64,000 bases of DNA from Prorocentrum cordatum (Eukaryota; Sar; Dinophyceae; Prorocentrales; Prorocentraceae), in the NCBI GenBank assembly GCA_963575745.1, contig CAUYUJ010015938.1:37501-101500 (forward strand), given 5' to 3'. Below the pieces are notes generated by a model, which did no database searches, was not told the origin of the DNA, and saw only the letters and a program-made list of their open reading frames with translations. Shown here in pieces: positions 51,840-62,696 of the stretch (positions are counted from its first letter, which is position 1; each line of letters starts with the position of its first letter). Made by a program: the position numbers and the translations under genes.

Positions 51840-53560
51840 GACCTTGCCGCCCGCCCAAAGGCTGGAGGCGGCGAGAGGGTCTGGCTTGAGGGGGATTCAT
51901 TCCGACGGCTGCTGGGGTGCCTCGGGTCGAGCCGGGGGGGGTCTCAGGGTCGGGCCAGGGGGGCCTCGCGTCTGGCGAGCCCCAGCTTGTCCAACGAGCC
52001 CACCTTGCAGCCTCCTAGAAGTAAACGAGCGCGTTCCAGTACTCGCAGAGTCACTGCTCGCAGTGGCCTGGATCTGCCATGGGGGATCTGCGACACATTA
52101 CATCGAGGCAACCATGTGTGTTCCGGACGTTTGCGAGTCGGCACTTTGCTAGTGGAACGCGCTCGGTGGTAAAGAACAGTGTGGTTTGCAACGCGCGCCT
52201 GGTGGGGCGGGCGAGGACCTCGACAGAGATCTGAGAATCTATCCAGAGGGGGGGTGGGGGGCAAGGCCAGATCCGCTCAAACTCGGACCACCGACTGTAG
52301 AGACTGCAGAACGCGGCCGGCGGGAATCACTTAAAATCTCTTCGTAAGTCCGAATGCGAGCGTGCAAAGACTGCCGGGGACCCTTTAAACCTCTGCGAGC
52401 TTTTCAGTGCCACTTCGTCTCGTGAGTCACCCGCGCGCGATCTCCAAAGCCGCCACTTGCGATCAACGCACTGGCAAGCGTGACGGCAGATTGCGACGAC
52501 TTCCACGCGCGGGCTCTCGGTCCACGCACTGGGGCGGCCCGCAGTCGCGCGCCTCCCAAAACGACGCAGTCCGCGCAGTGGGAAGCTGGAGGGCATTTAG
52601 GGCAACTGGTCGGTCATCACCAAAGCCCCGTCCTCTCTGTCGTCTATCACGGTCGGCCCACGAGACGGCGAAACACGCATTACGATTACACCAGAGCAAA
52701 ACCCAAATCAGTGGATGGTTTTCGCTGGGGAGATCGACCGGGAACCCGGGAGCCCGGGAACCCAGAACCCACCGAAATCGGCCTGGAACCAATGACCGGG
52801 AACCCAAGCACCCAGAACCGGGAACCTGGGATCCCAGTCTGCTACCAAATTCGGCAGGAACGTTCGCCAAATCTTTCAACTTCCGCTAAGACCCCTTCAG
52901 TGCAAGCACTGATTGGGGAAGAATGCACTAGGAGTACGACTACTGATTGGACCAAGGCCCAGAGGTAAACCGAGAGACGCCGGTTTCCCACGAGATAATG
53001 TAGTGAGTGTTGACGGGACATGCGTGGAACCTGGCCATGCTCAGTGCATGCGTGGTCTATGTGTGATATATGTGTCGCACATGTGTAATGCATCTGTGAT
53101 GTATGTTCGGTATACTTTGTGGTGTATGTGAGGTGCATTAGGTGGTGAATTGTTTTGTGTACTTTCATTTTCGTGAGCTCAATTCATTCCCAGGGGAGAT
53201 TTCCAATCCCCTTGGGGAGCCCAGAACTGTAATGACTCCCCTTTCTGACTCCCACGCGGTCTTTCTATATTCCAGGGGCCGCGGGCGGAATCTCCAGGAC
53301 AGCCTGGCTCGCGACAGAGGCGGTCGGAGGCTTGTGGTGCATTCGTGGTGTGTAATTGGGTGTATGTGTGTTTTTTGTTGCCCGGTGTATTTTTGGTGTA
53401 TTTCTGCGGCTGCTTCGTGCGTTCAGCATCGGGCCAGACGTGCGGCAACAATGTGCAACCAGGGTTGAGCGCCCAAGACTGCCACGCAACTGATCCCTCG
53501 AGCACTGCTGCTTCGAAACGCCGAGTTCGAACATGTCAGTATCCAAAGTCCGCCCAAGTA
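51840..53560. other. No recognised gene; a hairpin and GGGAACCC repeat
   Basis: 52735-52835 is a cluster of GGGAACCC, GGGAGCCCGGGAACCC and similar self-complementary units. 52892-52918 is the third CCCC...GGGG hairpin. 53040-53160 and 53335-53410 are rich in TGTG-type dinucleotides. Open frames are short and unrecognised. Confidence 0.5.
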
Positions 53561-53734
53561 CAGTCAACCCGCATCATAGGGATGCGCGGTAAGGATGCAA
53601 AAGGGCCTTGCAGGCCCACGTGAACGCTTTTCGGGCGAGGCTGGCCAGTGAAAGCCGCCAAGGATGGGCCGAAGGGGCAAGGATGCAGGGATACCCTTGG
53701 GAAGGTTGCTTATCCTTGCTCTGCGGGTTGACTG
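53561..53734. mobile_element. TIR family F element (174 bp), copy 1
   Basis: Ends CAGTCAACCCGCA and TGCGGGTTGACTG are perfect 13-base inverted repeats. The interior contains AAGGATGCAAAAGGGCC and ATACCCTTGGGAAGGTTGC. It has exactly the same length as copy 2. The left flank is TA and the right flank TG, consistent with a TA target duplication that has mutated once. Confidence 0.8.
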
Positions 53735-54812
53735 TGACAGGTGCGCCGCGGACGCCCTTGAGCAAGCGTTGCTCGCGGCATCAGGCAGCAAGCGCAGCAA
53801 AGCGCGCCAAGAAATGTCGAACCATCAAGCGGCAACGCACCGCACCACTGGACTTCAGATGTTTTACGAAGATACGAAAATCTCACGAGCCGCCTCCTGC
53901 AATCTCTACACCCCCGACCCCTCGGGGGGGGTTCAAACGCACCAATTGTCCGAGCTGCGTCAAGCCTTGGCGACAAAGGCCCCCCCCCCGAAGCCCCAAG
54001 GCCAACTACCGTTGTCTCGCCTTGCCCTTCTCTGATAATCCATGCTTGCGCTTCCTCGGCGGATGGGTTGGGGGCAAGCGCGCCCCTTCCCGCTCCCCCG
54101 ATGTCGGCGAGGAGCTCCTCGGCGCAGTCCGGGTCGCCCGCCCGCGTACAGGCGCTCAGAAGCACCTGGTACGTGGAGGTCGACGGCGGGATCCCGTCGC
54201 CGCGCGACTGAGAGAAGACGCGCATTGCGGCCTTCAGGTCGCCAGCCTTGCCTCAGCGAGTGATGAACGGTACTCGGGGGCTTTCCAAGGTGTCCCTGGC
54301 CAAAGGTGCCCGCAGTTTTCCGTACCAGTCTGGAGCCCGTGAAACCAGCTGGGACTCCCTGGAAATCCTGGGGGCTCCTTGGGCCGAGGGCACCTCTGGC
54401 AACACCTGGGATATAGGACAAACTCTTCTCGGAGCGGGCCTGGGGGCTGAGGAGGCCAAACCTCGGCTCTGACCAGCAGCTGAGAAAAGGCCCCGTCGTC
54501 GCCACGGCTGGACGCGGCATAGTGCATGAACTGGTCAGCTTCGACCCCAGGAAGGGGTCTGCGCACCGATTTCGAATGAATGTGCCTCCATCTCCCCTCT
54601 TGACCAATTTCTTCTCTAAGGCTTATCCAGCTCAGACTCCCCGGCCGCCTCCAAAACTCTTCCGCCGCCGGGAACGCCCGTCCCAGGGGCGACCGGGAAG
54701 CTCATGCCCCGACGTCCCCCAGAAAGGTCACAGACTTCCCAACCGCCGCCCGGGGACGGGCGCCTCGGATGGCGGAAGCCGGGTATACCCTTGCGCCGCC
54801 CTCCCAGACCCC

Positions 54813-54839
54813 CGACGTAATGATTTTTTCATTACGTCG
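54813..54839. repeat. Perfect 11-bp hairpin with T5 loop, in PPR intron
   Basis: CGACGTAATGA and TCATTACGTCG flank TTTTT. A related copy lies at about 54953-54976 (CGTCATGATTTTTTCATTAC). Confidence 0.75.
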
Positions 54840-55139
54840 ACCCCCAGAGGTCCCGACCCTTTCCCCATGACCGGCTTTGCATCCTGAGTCGTTTTTTGAC
54901 GCTCTCGAGGCCCGGTGAGGGCCTCCAGAGGCCGAAAATTAGGAAAAACCTCCCGTCATGATTTTTTCATTACTCGAGGGGGTCTGGGCTCTTCGTCCGC
55001 CAGGTCTGCCGTGGGTGTCGATGAGCGAGCGGAAGATGCCCGCGTCGGGCCGCAGAGCCTGCACGGGAGGACGCAGCGGCACGGGACACCGCTGCGGCCC
55101 GGCGCAGGCCGCGAGCCCCGGCCCTCGCCCCGGGCACGC

Positions 55140-55445
55140 CCGGACACGACGGCTTCGGGGCGCACTCGGCCGTGGCGACGAGGGCCTCCCCGTGAGGCCG
55201 CGGTGAGCGGCGAGGAGGCGAGGGCTCCCGGGGCGCCTGGTGACCAGACTTTCGGGGCGAACCCAGCCGTGGGGACGAGGGCCCTCCCAGGAGACCCCGA
55301 ACGGGGAGTCGTGTGCGGCACGGGCATGGCCCTCCCACGGCACCCTTTCCTCCTCTGGGAGTCGTGTGCGGCACGGGCATGGCCCTGCTCGAAGGCTCCC
55401 TCGCCCCCCAGGAGGGCCCTCCCAGGAGAGCCCTCCCAGGAGAGC
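55140..55445. repeat. Repeated intron unit shared with 49940-50110
   Basis: A unit containing TTCGGGGCGAACCCAGCCGT and GACGAGGGCC occurs at about 55155, 55245 and, diverged, 49955. GTCGTGTGCGGCACGGGCAT with GGCCCT occurs at 55308, 55363 and, diverged, at 50064. Two PPR loci 5 kb apart therefore share amplified non-coding units. Confidence 0.7.
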
Positions 55446-55899
55446 CCCCAAAGGAGAACACGAGGCGAGGGTGGCGGCATCGGTACCGCTTTTCTCCTCC
55501 GATGGCCTGCTTGGGCATCTCCTCTACCAGCCTCTCGGCGCCGGCTGGGTCGCGCAGCCCGACCATCCACACCTGGAAGAAGAAACAATTGCGCAAACAA
55601 TGGGGAGGGAGAGCTGAAGACAACTGCCGCAGCGCGAAGGGCAAGAAACTGATCGAGCTGAAACTTTCGAAGGTCTGCGCCGCATTCTCGAATCTGCGCT
55701 GAGGCAAGGGGCGGCGCCAGAGGCGTCGCCAATGGGCTTCATCGCAGACCCAATGGATCCGCGCGGACCTCCGAAAATATATGGTGATGCCCTTTGTCTT
55801 CTTCCAACGCCAGCACGTTGTACGCCGCCACCGTCTTCTCCGGCATCTCGTCGAAAACGGCGCGCGCCTGTTCGAGCTCCAGTGCCTTTGGTGGTGAGG

Positions 55900-56800
55900 G
55901 CTGGGCGGATCAGGGGAGGGAGGGAACGACGAGGGCGCGGCGGAGGAGGAGGAGTCTGGAGTTAGGAGTCCGATGGCGAAGTCTGAAACAAAACCTCACG
56001 GAGGTCCCTTGTGGGCCTTCCTCGAAAGCTCTGCTTTACTCAGCAGCTTGGGGAGAAACAAGATTCAGCCGCAGTCGGCCCAAGTAGACCTTCGGTGACG
56101 CCACATTGGGGCACTCCTCACACAAATCTAACAGATGCTGCCCCCCCTTACATACCGCACGCCGCACAGAAACATATGCCGAGGTCCTGATACAGACGCG
56201 TTGTTTGGGATGGGGTGACTCCACCCCCCATCAATATGGATCCTCGCCCCCTCAGGAGGACTCGAGCCATCAATCGAACACAATGTTATACATTCAGTGG
56301 ACATCCAAACCTTAGAAAGCGAGACAGACGCCGAGCCACGGCATCGGGGGCATCGCAGCACTGTGTCGTCAGCGGCGTGTGGGGTGCTGAACATGGACAG
56401 AGAACTGGCAGAGGGCGGCATCAAGGGGGAAGGGGGAGGAAACGAGCGAGGACCAGAGGCAGAAGGAGGGTCACTAGAACCTAAAACCTATTCAAGCAAC
56501 TGACTACCTACCAGACCACCCCAACCCAACCCGAAGGCCCGAATTTGACCCGAATTTCGGGTTGGGGGGGGTACGGGTTCCATGTGTTTTTTCAATGTTC
56601 CCCGACCCCCCCCCCACTGGAAATGGAGGGCAAATTGAGGCCTTCGGGTTGGGTTGGGGTGGTTTGGTGGGTGGTGAGCAACTTCCTCGTCTTCCTCTGT
56701 CCGCCACCCTCGGCGGCCGCAGCCATCACATCCAGCGCGGAGAGACGAATACGCAACCTGATCAGGAACATTCAATGATCTGCTTCTTTGACTTGATGTC
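55900..56800 (-). other. Unrecognised region, possible RNase H remnant of the LINE
   Basis: A minus-strand frame at 56424-56128 contains DTVLRCPRCRG and EGARIHIDGGWSHPIPNNAS. IHIDGG resembles the first Asp motif of a LINE RNase H (x-x-T-D-G-S). This is weak and depends on the LINE just upstream. 56500-56700 has mirrored blocks of CCCAACCCGAAGGCC and GGCCTTCGGGTTGGG, an inverted repeat. Confidence 0.25.
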
Positions 56801-56804
56801 TGTG

Positions 56805-56963
56805 AAGGGGCCCTGGGACACACAAATAAATACACACAAATAAAAAGATTCCCCATATTTTCCCATATTTTCTGGGTTTTCGTCTTCCCCCCCACTTCCC
56901 ATAGTTTCCCATATTTTCCTGGGAGTCGACGATTCATTGTCTGTGTGTTTCTTTCCCTCCTGA
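56805..56963. repeat. Dispersed 155-bp repeat E, copy 3
   Basis: Best preserved with copy 2: GATTCCCCATATTTTCCCAT, the CCCCCCACTTCCCATA core, TGTCTGTGTGTTTCTTTCCC and a CTCCTGA end. Confidence 0.85.
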
Positions 56964-57609
56964 GTCTGATATGCCGGGGCAACTTGTGGTGCGCTGCCCC
57001 CCTCGCCAGTCGTGACGTCGGCTGCCGCGGTGCCTCTGACAAGCCACAAGAGGTCCTTGCCCTGGCTGGTGTCCTCAGCTGACAGTTGCAAGCGGTTGAA
57101 CAAAACCGGAACTGCATGACAATGTGTGTTCGCCCGACCCTCTCCTGACCGACGTGCCCTCAGAGATCTGAGCTCTCTCCAGGAAGGGGCTTGGTCACAG
57201 AACCAGTGCCAACCTTGAAACACCGCCAGATTGCGGGTTTACATAGATGAGATAATCGTTAGCCCATTGCAGTGCACACAGAAAACTAAAGAACCCACCT
57301 CTACGAACACACTGCTGCAAACCTGGGAGAACACCCGAGGCGGACGAGATCGCATCCTTGCAGCACGCATCATGAGATTGGACCATCCCGACGCCGACCC
57401 TCCTCAATATGGCATCGCGGGAGTCCTCGCCACCGCTCGAATCCCCGAACAGAGGGATATGAAGGTCAGTGCGTCCTGGGCCACATCATCCACTGAACAT
57501 GTCATCATCCAGCCCCGTCTGCCACCTGTCCTCCTCCTCGGCTGCCGGGGGTATTGCTTGCATGGCTGCAGGTGGGGGTCCCCGCAACCATAGCCTCCTC
57601 CGCCTCGTG

Positions 57610-59440
57610 CTAGGCCCGAACCTGGCTGATCAACTCGTCTGATCGACTGTGTGCTTCCGACCTTTGATTGAATTCGCATTCCCGTGCGCGGTGAAACGCC
57701 GTCTCTCGAATTCGCTGGCATCTCGGGCACTTATTGCATATGGATATCTTTGGCGCAGCCTGCGCAAGACCCTCGCGAGGCCAACTCCCTCTTGCAACGA
57801 TCGAGGCCCGCAACTCAGAAAGACGCATGCCATGCCCTTGCTGGTCGACATGTCGCAAGAGAAGCTTGAGAGATGCCATTTCCAAGCCTTCTCCGACCCC
57901 TCCCCCGCAGAAGCGCCTACCAGCCTTCCGCCTTACGCTAAAGTAAGAGCTCTGAGGACACGCCGAAACTTCCACTCCGTCAAGTCTGGCATTATCTCAA
58001 GGGTAGGGGTCTGAGGACCCCACTCCCTTTTGAGAAAATACACAATGACTGCCGACATCAGCTATCTGTCGACCGTCAACCCCGGATGCGGAGCGGCTAG
58101 GATCTGACGTAGCCGACGACGAAGAAGAGGTTCCCAAGCACGATGTACCCCAGTTCGGGTGCTCGGGCTCTCGAGCCACTGACGGGGCCAGAGCCCGACG
58201 TACTCAAGTGGGTACTCGGTGGCAGGGCCCATGCCAGGCTCCTTGATGGTCATGCGAGATGGCTTGCGCATGCCTCGGTCGCCCATCCCGCATACAGCTG
58301 CCAGGCTGCGGCGGAAGACCTCAGGCTGACGGCCGAAGGCGCCGTGGATCTGGGGGACGAAACTGCTAGCGGCTGCAAGACTCGGGCGCTCCAGCTTGCT
58401 GGTGACGCCGTACATCCGAGATGCTCTCGCGACGCGCACGATCCTGCCATAGAGCTTGGCATGCTTGGCCGTCCTCATGCGCTGAGTCTGTCGAGTCCGT
58501 CGCGCATGACGAGTGCCGCCACCCTGGTACACGCCAAGGAGGGGGAGCCTGCAGCCTGGCCTTCACCTGGAAATCTCGGAGACGGAACCTGCTGGAGATC
58601 ACCTTGGCGCCCCCGCGGATCGAACAAACAATCACTGACTTGGAAGAGGCGTCCAACTTCCACCGCGCCAGCTTGTCACACGTGTCCGCTAGGCATGCCG
58701 CGACGGAGCCTCGCAGACCAGCACTGGACCCTGACATGCGCTGAAATTGATCCCCCACCCAAATCCGATGACCCATCCCCACGGTGGCTGATGACAGCTT
58801 GGTGAGATAGACATGCGCCATGGAATTCTCGAAGCGGGTGACACTCATGAGCCCCTGTATGATGGAGCTGCATGGCTGAAAAGGTTTCGCCTTCACTGCC
58901 TAACTGCTCGAGGATGTGTGGGGCTCTGCACTGGGCCAGCTCCACGTGGGGCGCGACTGGGGGATACCCAGACGAAGGGCAGCATCGATGAAGAGGTCCC
59001 ACTCGATCGTGTCGTAGAACAGCAGACGTCGAGCATCCCGTGGAGCGTCGGGACCTCGAGGCAGGCTGGCACCTCGTCGAGGAGGGTGCGACGAAACGCC
59101 TCCCCCAGAGCAGCTTCGCCAAGGACTGCAGCATTCCAAGGCTCGTCAGCCGCGGCAGACCATTCGCGAACCTGCTGCTCGCGAATCATGGGCCAACGGC
59201 GACTGGGAACGAGACGCGAGGCCGATGATGCGATCCCTGCCAGACTCCTATGTCAAGAGCTTCCCCACCACCAGCTGAGTTTGAACTGGCCCCGCGATTT
59301 AATGGCTTCGAAATGCTTGAGAGGAGCCACCGACTCATCATCGCCAGCTTCGGGAGGAGGCGATCGATGTCGAGCGGGGTGAGGCGATCCGCCCCCATCC
59401 CCGTCGCCCCCTTCATGCGACGAGCTGCTGCACGCACCTC
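57610..59440 (-). mobile_element. Degenerate LINE, lineage 2 (RT and C-terminal zinc segment)
   Basis: The RT N-terminus (59437-59190) reads KGATGMGADRLTPLDIDRLL. Next come VREWSAAADEPWNAAVLGEA and LDEVPACLEVPTLHGMLDV (palm), then QCRAPHILEQLGSEGETFSA, HHTGAHECHPLREFHGACLS and VISHRGDGSSDLGGGSISAH. The catalytic box reads IWVGDQFQRM (58750-58761 covers WVGD), so the first Asp of the family YVDD has become Gly. The thumb has ARWKLDASSKSVIVCSI. The end (57975-57610) has CPRCQRIRETAFHRAREC, a C-X2-C...H-X4-C zinc segment. It differs clearly from the LINE at 31.8-37 kb. Confidence 0.8.
58062..58532 (-). pseudogene. LINE lineage 2, region after the RT
   Basis: A 156-codon frame with RTAKHAKLYGRIVRVARASR, FVPQIHGAFGRQPEVFRRSL and PSTRTGVHRAWEPLLRRRL. 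This is the conserved connector I associate with this dinoflagellate LINE lineage, between thumb and C-terminal zinc segment. It is the longest uninterrupted part of the element. Confidence 0.65.
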
Positions 59441-59509
59441 CTGGCCCGAGATCCGTCACAGCGGTTGGTTTACACGGCGGGTCGTAAAGATCCCCATAGC
59501 AGGCCCGAT

Positions 59510-59582
59510 CCAGGAGGAGGAGGAGGAGGAGGAGGAGGAGGAGGAGGAGGAGGAGGAGGAGGAGGCGGAGGAGGAGGAGGAG
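59510..59582. repeat. (GGA)n microsatellite
   Basis: Short imperfect GGA tract just upstream of the LINE RT, opening with GATCCAGGAGGAGG. Confidence 0.9.
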
Positions 59583-60091
59583 CAGCCTCGATCACCTCTT
59601 GGCAGAAGTTGCGCAGCGCTGTCGGAGGCGCACGGCCTCGGGGCCCAGAATGTTGCACCTCTGTCGCCCCCTGACGCCCAGGATGCCCTCGAAACGGGTG
59701 AGGGTGTCGGTGCCGACAAGGATCTCCCTCTCTGGCTGGGGACCGCCGCGTATGGACCGATACGCTGCAACAAGATAAAAGCTTGATCGGTAAGCCATCT
59801 GCGAAACTTCCCCAAAGGCTCGTGGAAAACTCGACGATGTGCCCGCTGCTCAATGCGATGAGCCTGCTCAACAAAACCCTGAAGAACCGTGCCAGTGCAC
59901 ATGCCAGCATTGAAGAGAACGCTGACCCACTCGTCGAGCGATGCCTCTGCAGGAACACGTCGCCCACCTGCCTTATCGGGCTTCTCCTCAGCAAGGTGCC
60001 AACAGGCAAGGATGATCGAGTGACAGGAAGGAGGGGGGGAGAGAGGGGCGGATCTATACCAGGCATCCCCACGTGGCGCGATGCAGATCAC
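59583..60091 (-). other. Protein-like frame upstream of the second LINE
   Basis: Reads CHSIILACWHLAEEKPDKAG, SLDEWVSVLFNAGMCTGTVL and HEPLGKFRRWLTDQAFILLQ in one frame. Plausibly an upstream part of the LINE or another retroelement, but no family is recognised. Confidence 0.3.
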
Positions 60092-60135
60092 TTAGGTTGC
60101 ACAAGTGATAACGAGTGGATGGAGGTCAGGCGGGA

Positions 60136-60270
60136 GCAGGAGGAGGAGGAGGAGGAGAAGGAGGGAGCATGTAGGAGGAGGAGGAGGAGGAGGAGGAGGA
60201 GGAGGAGGAGGAGGAGGATGGAGGATGGAGGCGGATGGAGGAGGGAGGATGGAGAAGAAGGGAAGGGATG
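60136..60270. repeat. (GGA)n microsatellite
   Basis: GGA tract at 60136-60220 followed by a GGATGGAGGATGGAGG-type array to 60270. Confidence 0.9.
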
Positions 60271-60589
60271 ACGACGACACGGATGGGGGAGAAAGGTGGA
60301 GGATGAGGAGGACAAAAGCGAAGAGGGGATAGGACCGAAGACGAGGGGGGGAAATACCCTCATCAAACGGGACGCACCTGACTCTCAGACTCCGTTGCCC
60401 ATGGTGGGCAAAGCAAAACGGGATGGACCCTGAACGCCCCCGCCGAATAAACGAGAATGGTGCCGTGTGCGACCAGCTCAGGAGATGCGCTCTGGGAGTT
60501 CCAGAATTTTCCGGCGGCCCTCGGCCTGGCAACCTGGTAAGGCTCCGGATTGCGCGCACAGAGCCCCCTCAGATAGTCTGCGGCAGGTT

Positions 60590-60775
60590 CGTGTCGTGCC
60601 GACCCCAGCGTTGGCTTTTGACACCGCAGGGATCGCTCAACCTTGAACGATCGGCCGCTGCCGCAACGTCCGACCGTTCCACATCGATCGATGCTGGGTC
60701 GCCGGCGGCGTTCAACCTTGAACGTCCGCGCTGGGGTCGCCGCTGGTCGGCACGACGCAAACCTACCGTAGGGCG
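60590..60775. repeat. Twin-hairpin repeat H, copy 1
   Basis: The unit contains TTGGCTTTTGACACCGC, then CGTTCAACCTTGAACG twice-like (about 60648 and 60708), 60 bases apart, and CCGCGCTGGGTCGCC-like sequence. The CGTTCAA/TTGAACG arms are perfect 7-base inverted repeats. Partner at 63567-63745. Confidence 0.7.
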
Positions 60776-60966
60776 GTCTCGGCACCCAGGGCCGCCTCCG
60801 GCGCCGCCCTCTGGGGCGCGGGGCACCCCCAGGCTGAGGTGCTGAGGCCGCCCCCGACCACTCGGGGGGGCCCCTGTGGAGGCCAGCCGCGGCTACCTTG
60901 GAGGGCTGTCGGAACCCAATCCGAAGCCTTGCCACCTCGGCCACTCGTAGCGCAAGGCGACGATTA

Positions 60967-61140
60967 CAGTCGGCCCGCATCATAAGGCTGCGCGAGAAGG
61001 ATGCAAAGGCACTGGACGCCCATGTCGAAGCTTTCCGAGCGGGGCGCGGCCAACGAAGGTGGCCAAGGATGGACCGAGGAGGCAAGGATGCAAGGGGTAC
61101 CCTTGGGAAGGTTGCCCATCCTTACTACGCGAGTCGACTG
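60967..61140. mobile_element. TIR family F element (174 bp), copy 2
   Basis: Ends CAGTCGGCCCGCA and TACGCGAGTCGACTG pair as imperfect inverted repeats. TA lies immediately outside each end (left TTA, right TAA), a likely target duplication. The interior matches copy 1 in order: AGAAGGATGCAAAGGCACTG, CCAAGGATGGACCGAGGAGG, GGTACCCTTGGGAAGGTTGC. Confidence 0.8.
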
Positions 61141-61499
61141 TAATAAGAAAACACGGGGGGAATTATCCCCAAAATGGTTGTTCTGCCGCCGGGAACGGTT
61201 TCGGAAGGAACGGTCAGGGAATCTCAATGACGGCGACGGCGGCGGGCACGAGCAGGCCTGGAAGCAAGCTCACTGCGCTGCTGCGTGGCGGCCCCCCGAC
61301 CCCCCCGGCATCTGCTGCTGATCGCCCTCCTGCATTACTCGGCCATCCATCGGTGGCCGCGTGGGACAGCAGAGAGGCAGAGGCAGAGCCCGATGTGTCT
61401 GTGGACGCTTCTGGCTAGAAGGGGAGAACGGTATCAGGCACACGCAGGCCCGAGATGCTGGTCTTCTAGAGGCAGGTCAACTCTGCCCTCCAACCTCTG

Positions 61500-61700
61500 C
61501 ACCCCCGAGCCTGCGCGAACCCCGTATTCCTGGGCCCAGCCCGGCCTTCGCGCACGCGTTCATGGCCGCCGTGCGCAGGGCCGGGGCTGGGTCGGCCTCC
61601 GCCCGGAGCAGCAGCAGGGCTTCCGCCCAGCGGCGCTCCTTGCCGAGCTGCCTCGGAGAAGGGGCCTCGAAGTGCACAAGAAACCGTCTGCTCGGACAAC
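61500..61700 (-). pseudogene. PPR-like exon
   Basis: The minus strand reads QLGKERRWAEALLLLRAEAD followed by PAPALRTAAMNACAKAG. The pattern W-x-E-A-L-x-L-L then a turn and N-A-C-A-K-A-G is that of dinoflagellate PPR motifs. Flanks are not recognised, so exon limits are unknown. Confidence 0.5.
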
Positions 61701-62177
61701 TTCGCCCACCCACCTTCGCGCCCTCGCTGCCGGCACCCTTTGAGAAGGGCAGCCGCTCGGGCCCAGACCGCGACGCGCGACACGCGGATGATCCTCGCGC
61801 TCCCACAGGTGACCGGTGACCTAGGCTGTAGGCTCAGGAGCTGTGGGTGCACAGACGCCCCAACCTCCCAGCTGGCGGGGTGCTGGAGCGCCGGACCACA
61901 CCGAGCTCCTTCGCCAAAGCTCCCGGCCATCAGATCAGGCGTTTCGAACAGATCACGCCATCGCGAGACACCACGGGGGGAACCGCAGACCCCGTCTTCC
62001 CGCGTCATTGTCCTATCCATCCGTGAAGGCCCCGGGGCCCGCCGCGGGGCGAAGACGCCCGTCGTGACGCCACTGCCACGCCCGGATCTCAGGGCACCGC
62101 GGTCTCAAACCCGCCCTCACAGACGTCAGGCGTCACGACTTCTGCGACGCAGCGGGCTCACCGTCCTCCCAGATGGA

Positions 62178-62333
62178 AGGGGCCCCAGGACACACAAAAT
62201 AAATGCACAAAACAAATCCGCATATCTTCCCAGATGTTCTGGGCTCTTGTCTTCCCCCCCACTTCCCATAGTTTCAAATTTCTTTCCCGGGAGTCGACGA
62301 TGAACTGTGTCTGTGTGTTTCTTTCCCCGCCGA
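62178..62333. repeat. Dispersed 155-bp repeat E, copy 4
   Basis: The most diverged copy: GGGGCCCCAGGACACACAAA start, CCCCCCACTTCCCATA core, CTGTGTCTGTGTGTTTCTTT end. A family A element begins at the next base. Confidence 0.8.
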
Positions 62334-62414
62334 CAGATGGGGTCCGAGCAGGCGGGGTCCGAGGGTCGCGCCGCAGCGCCGATGCATCGGCGATGCATCG
62401 GCGCCATCGGCGTG

Positions 62415-62450
<36 letters not shown>

Positions 62451-62622
62451 CAAACCCGCCGAGCGTTACGACGGATTTCGTTTTTTTTGGAGGGCGACGA
62501 GGGAACGAGGGAGAGGAGGAGGAAGACGAGGCCGAGGGGGTCCACCTCGAGCCGCGTCACCGATGCATCGGCGATGCGGTGCGACCCTCCGACCCCGCCT
62601 GCTCGGACCCCCTCCGGGGGGC
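62334..62622. mobile_element. TIR family A element with an internal poly-T
   Basis: The left arm reads AGATGGGGTCCGAGCAGGCG then GGGTCCGAGGGTCGCGCCGC. The right arm mirrors it: GCGACCCTCCGACCCCGCCT then GCTCGGACCCC. Between them is a run of 33 T (62418-62450) and about 100 bases of extra sequence not found in other copies. Confidence 0.75.
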
Positions 62623-62696
62623 CCGGAACCTCGGTCTCGGATCGGGGGGGGAGATGACGGTCCGGGAGGCTTGGCGGAGGATGGCGGGGGGAGATC

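Larger units (their letters stand above)
54040..55895 (-). pseudogene. PPR gene, five or more short exons on the minus strand
   Basis: In transcription order the exons read LELEQARAVFDEMPEKTVAA then YNVLA (about 55890-55800), VWMVGLRDPAGAERLVEEMP (about 55570-55505), LRPDAGIFRSLIDTHGR (about 55060-55005), ADQFMHYAASSRGDDGAFSQ (about 54545-54480) and LKAAMRVFSQSRGDGIPPST then YQVLLSACTRAGDPDCAEEL (about 54245-54100). Each is a PPR helix pair or half. PPR proteins bind RNA in plastids and mitochondria. Intervening DNA contains repeats and hairpins, so these are probably introns. Exon ends are not fixed, and I cannot tell an active gene from a fragment. Confidence 0.6.
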
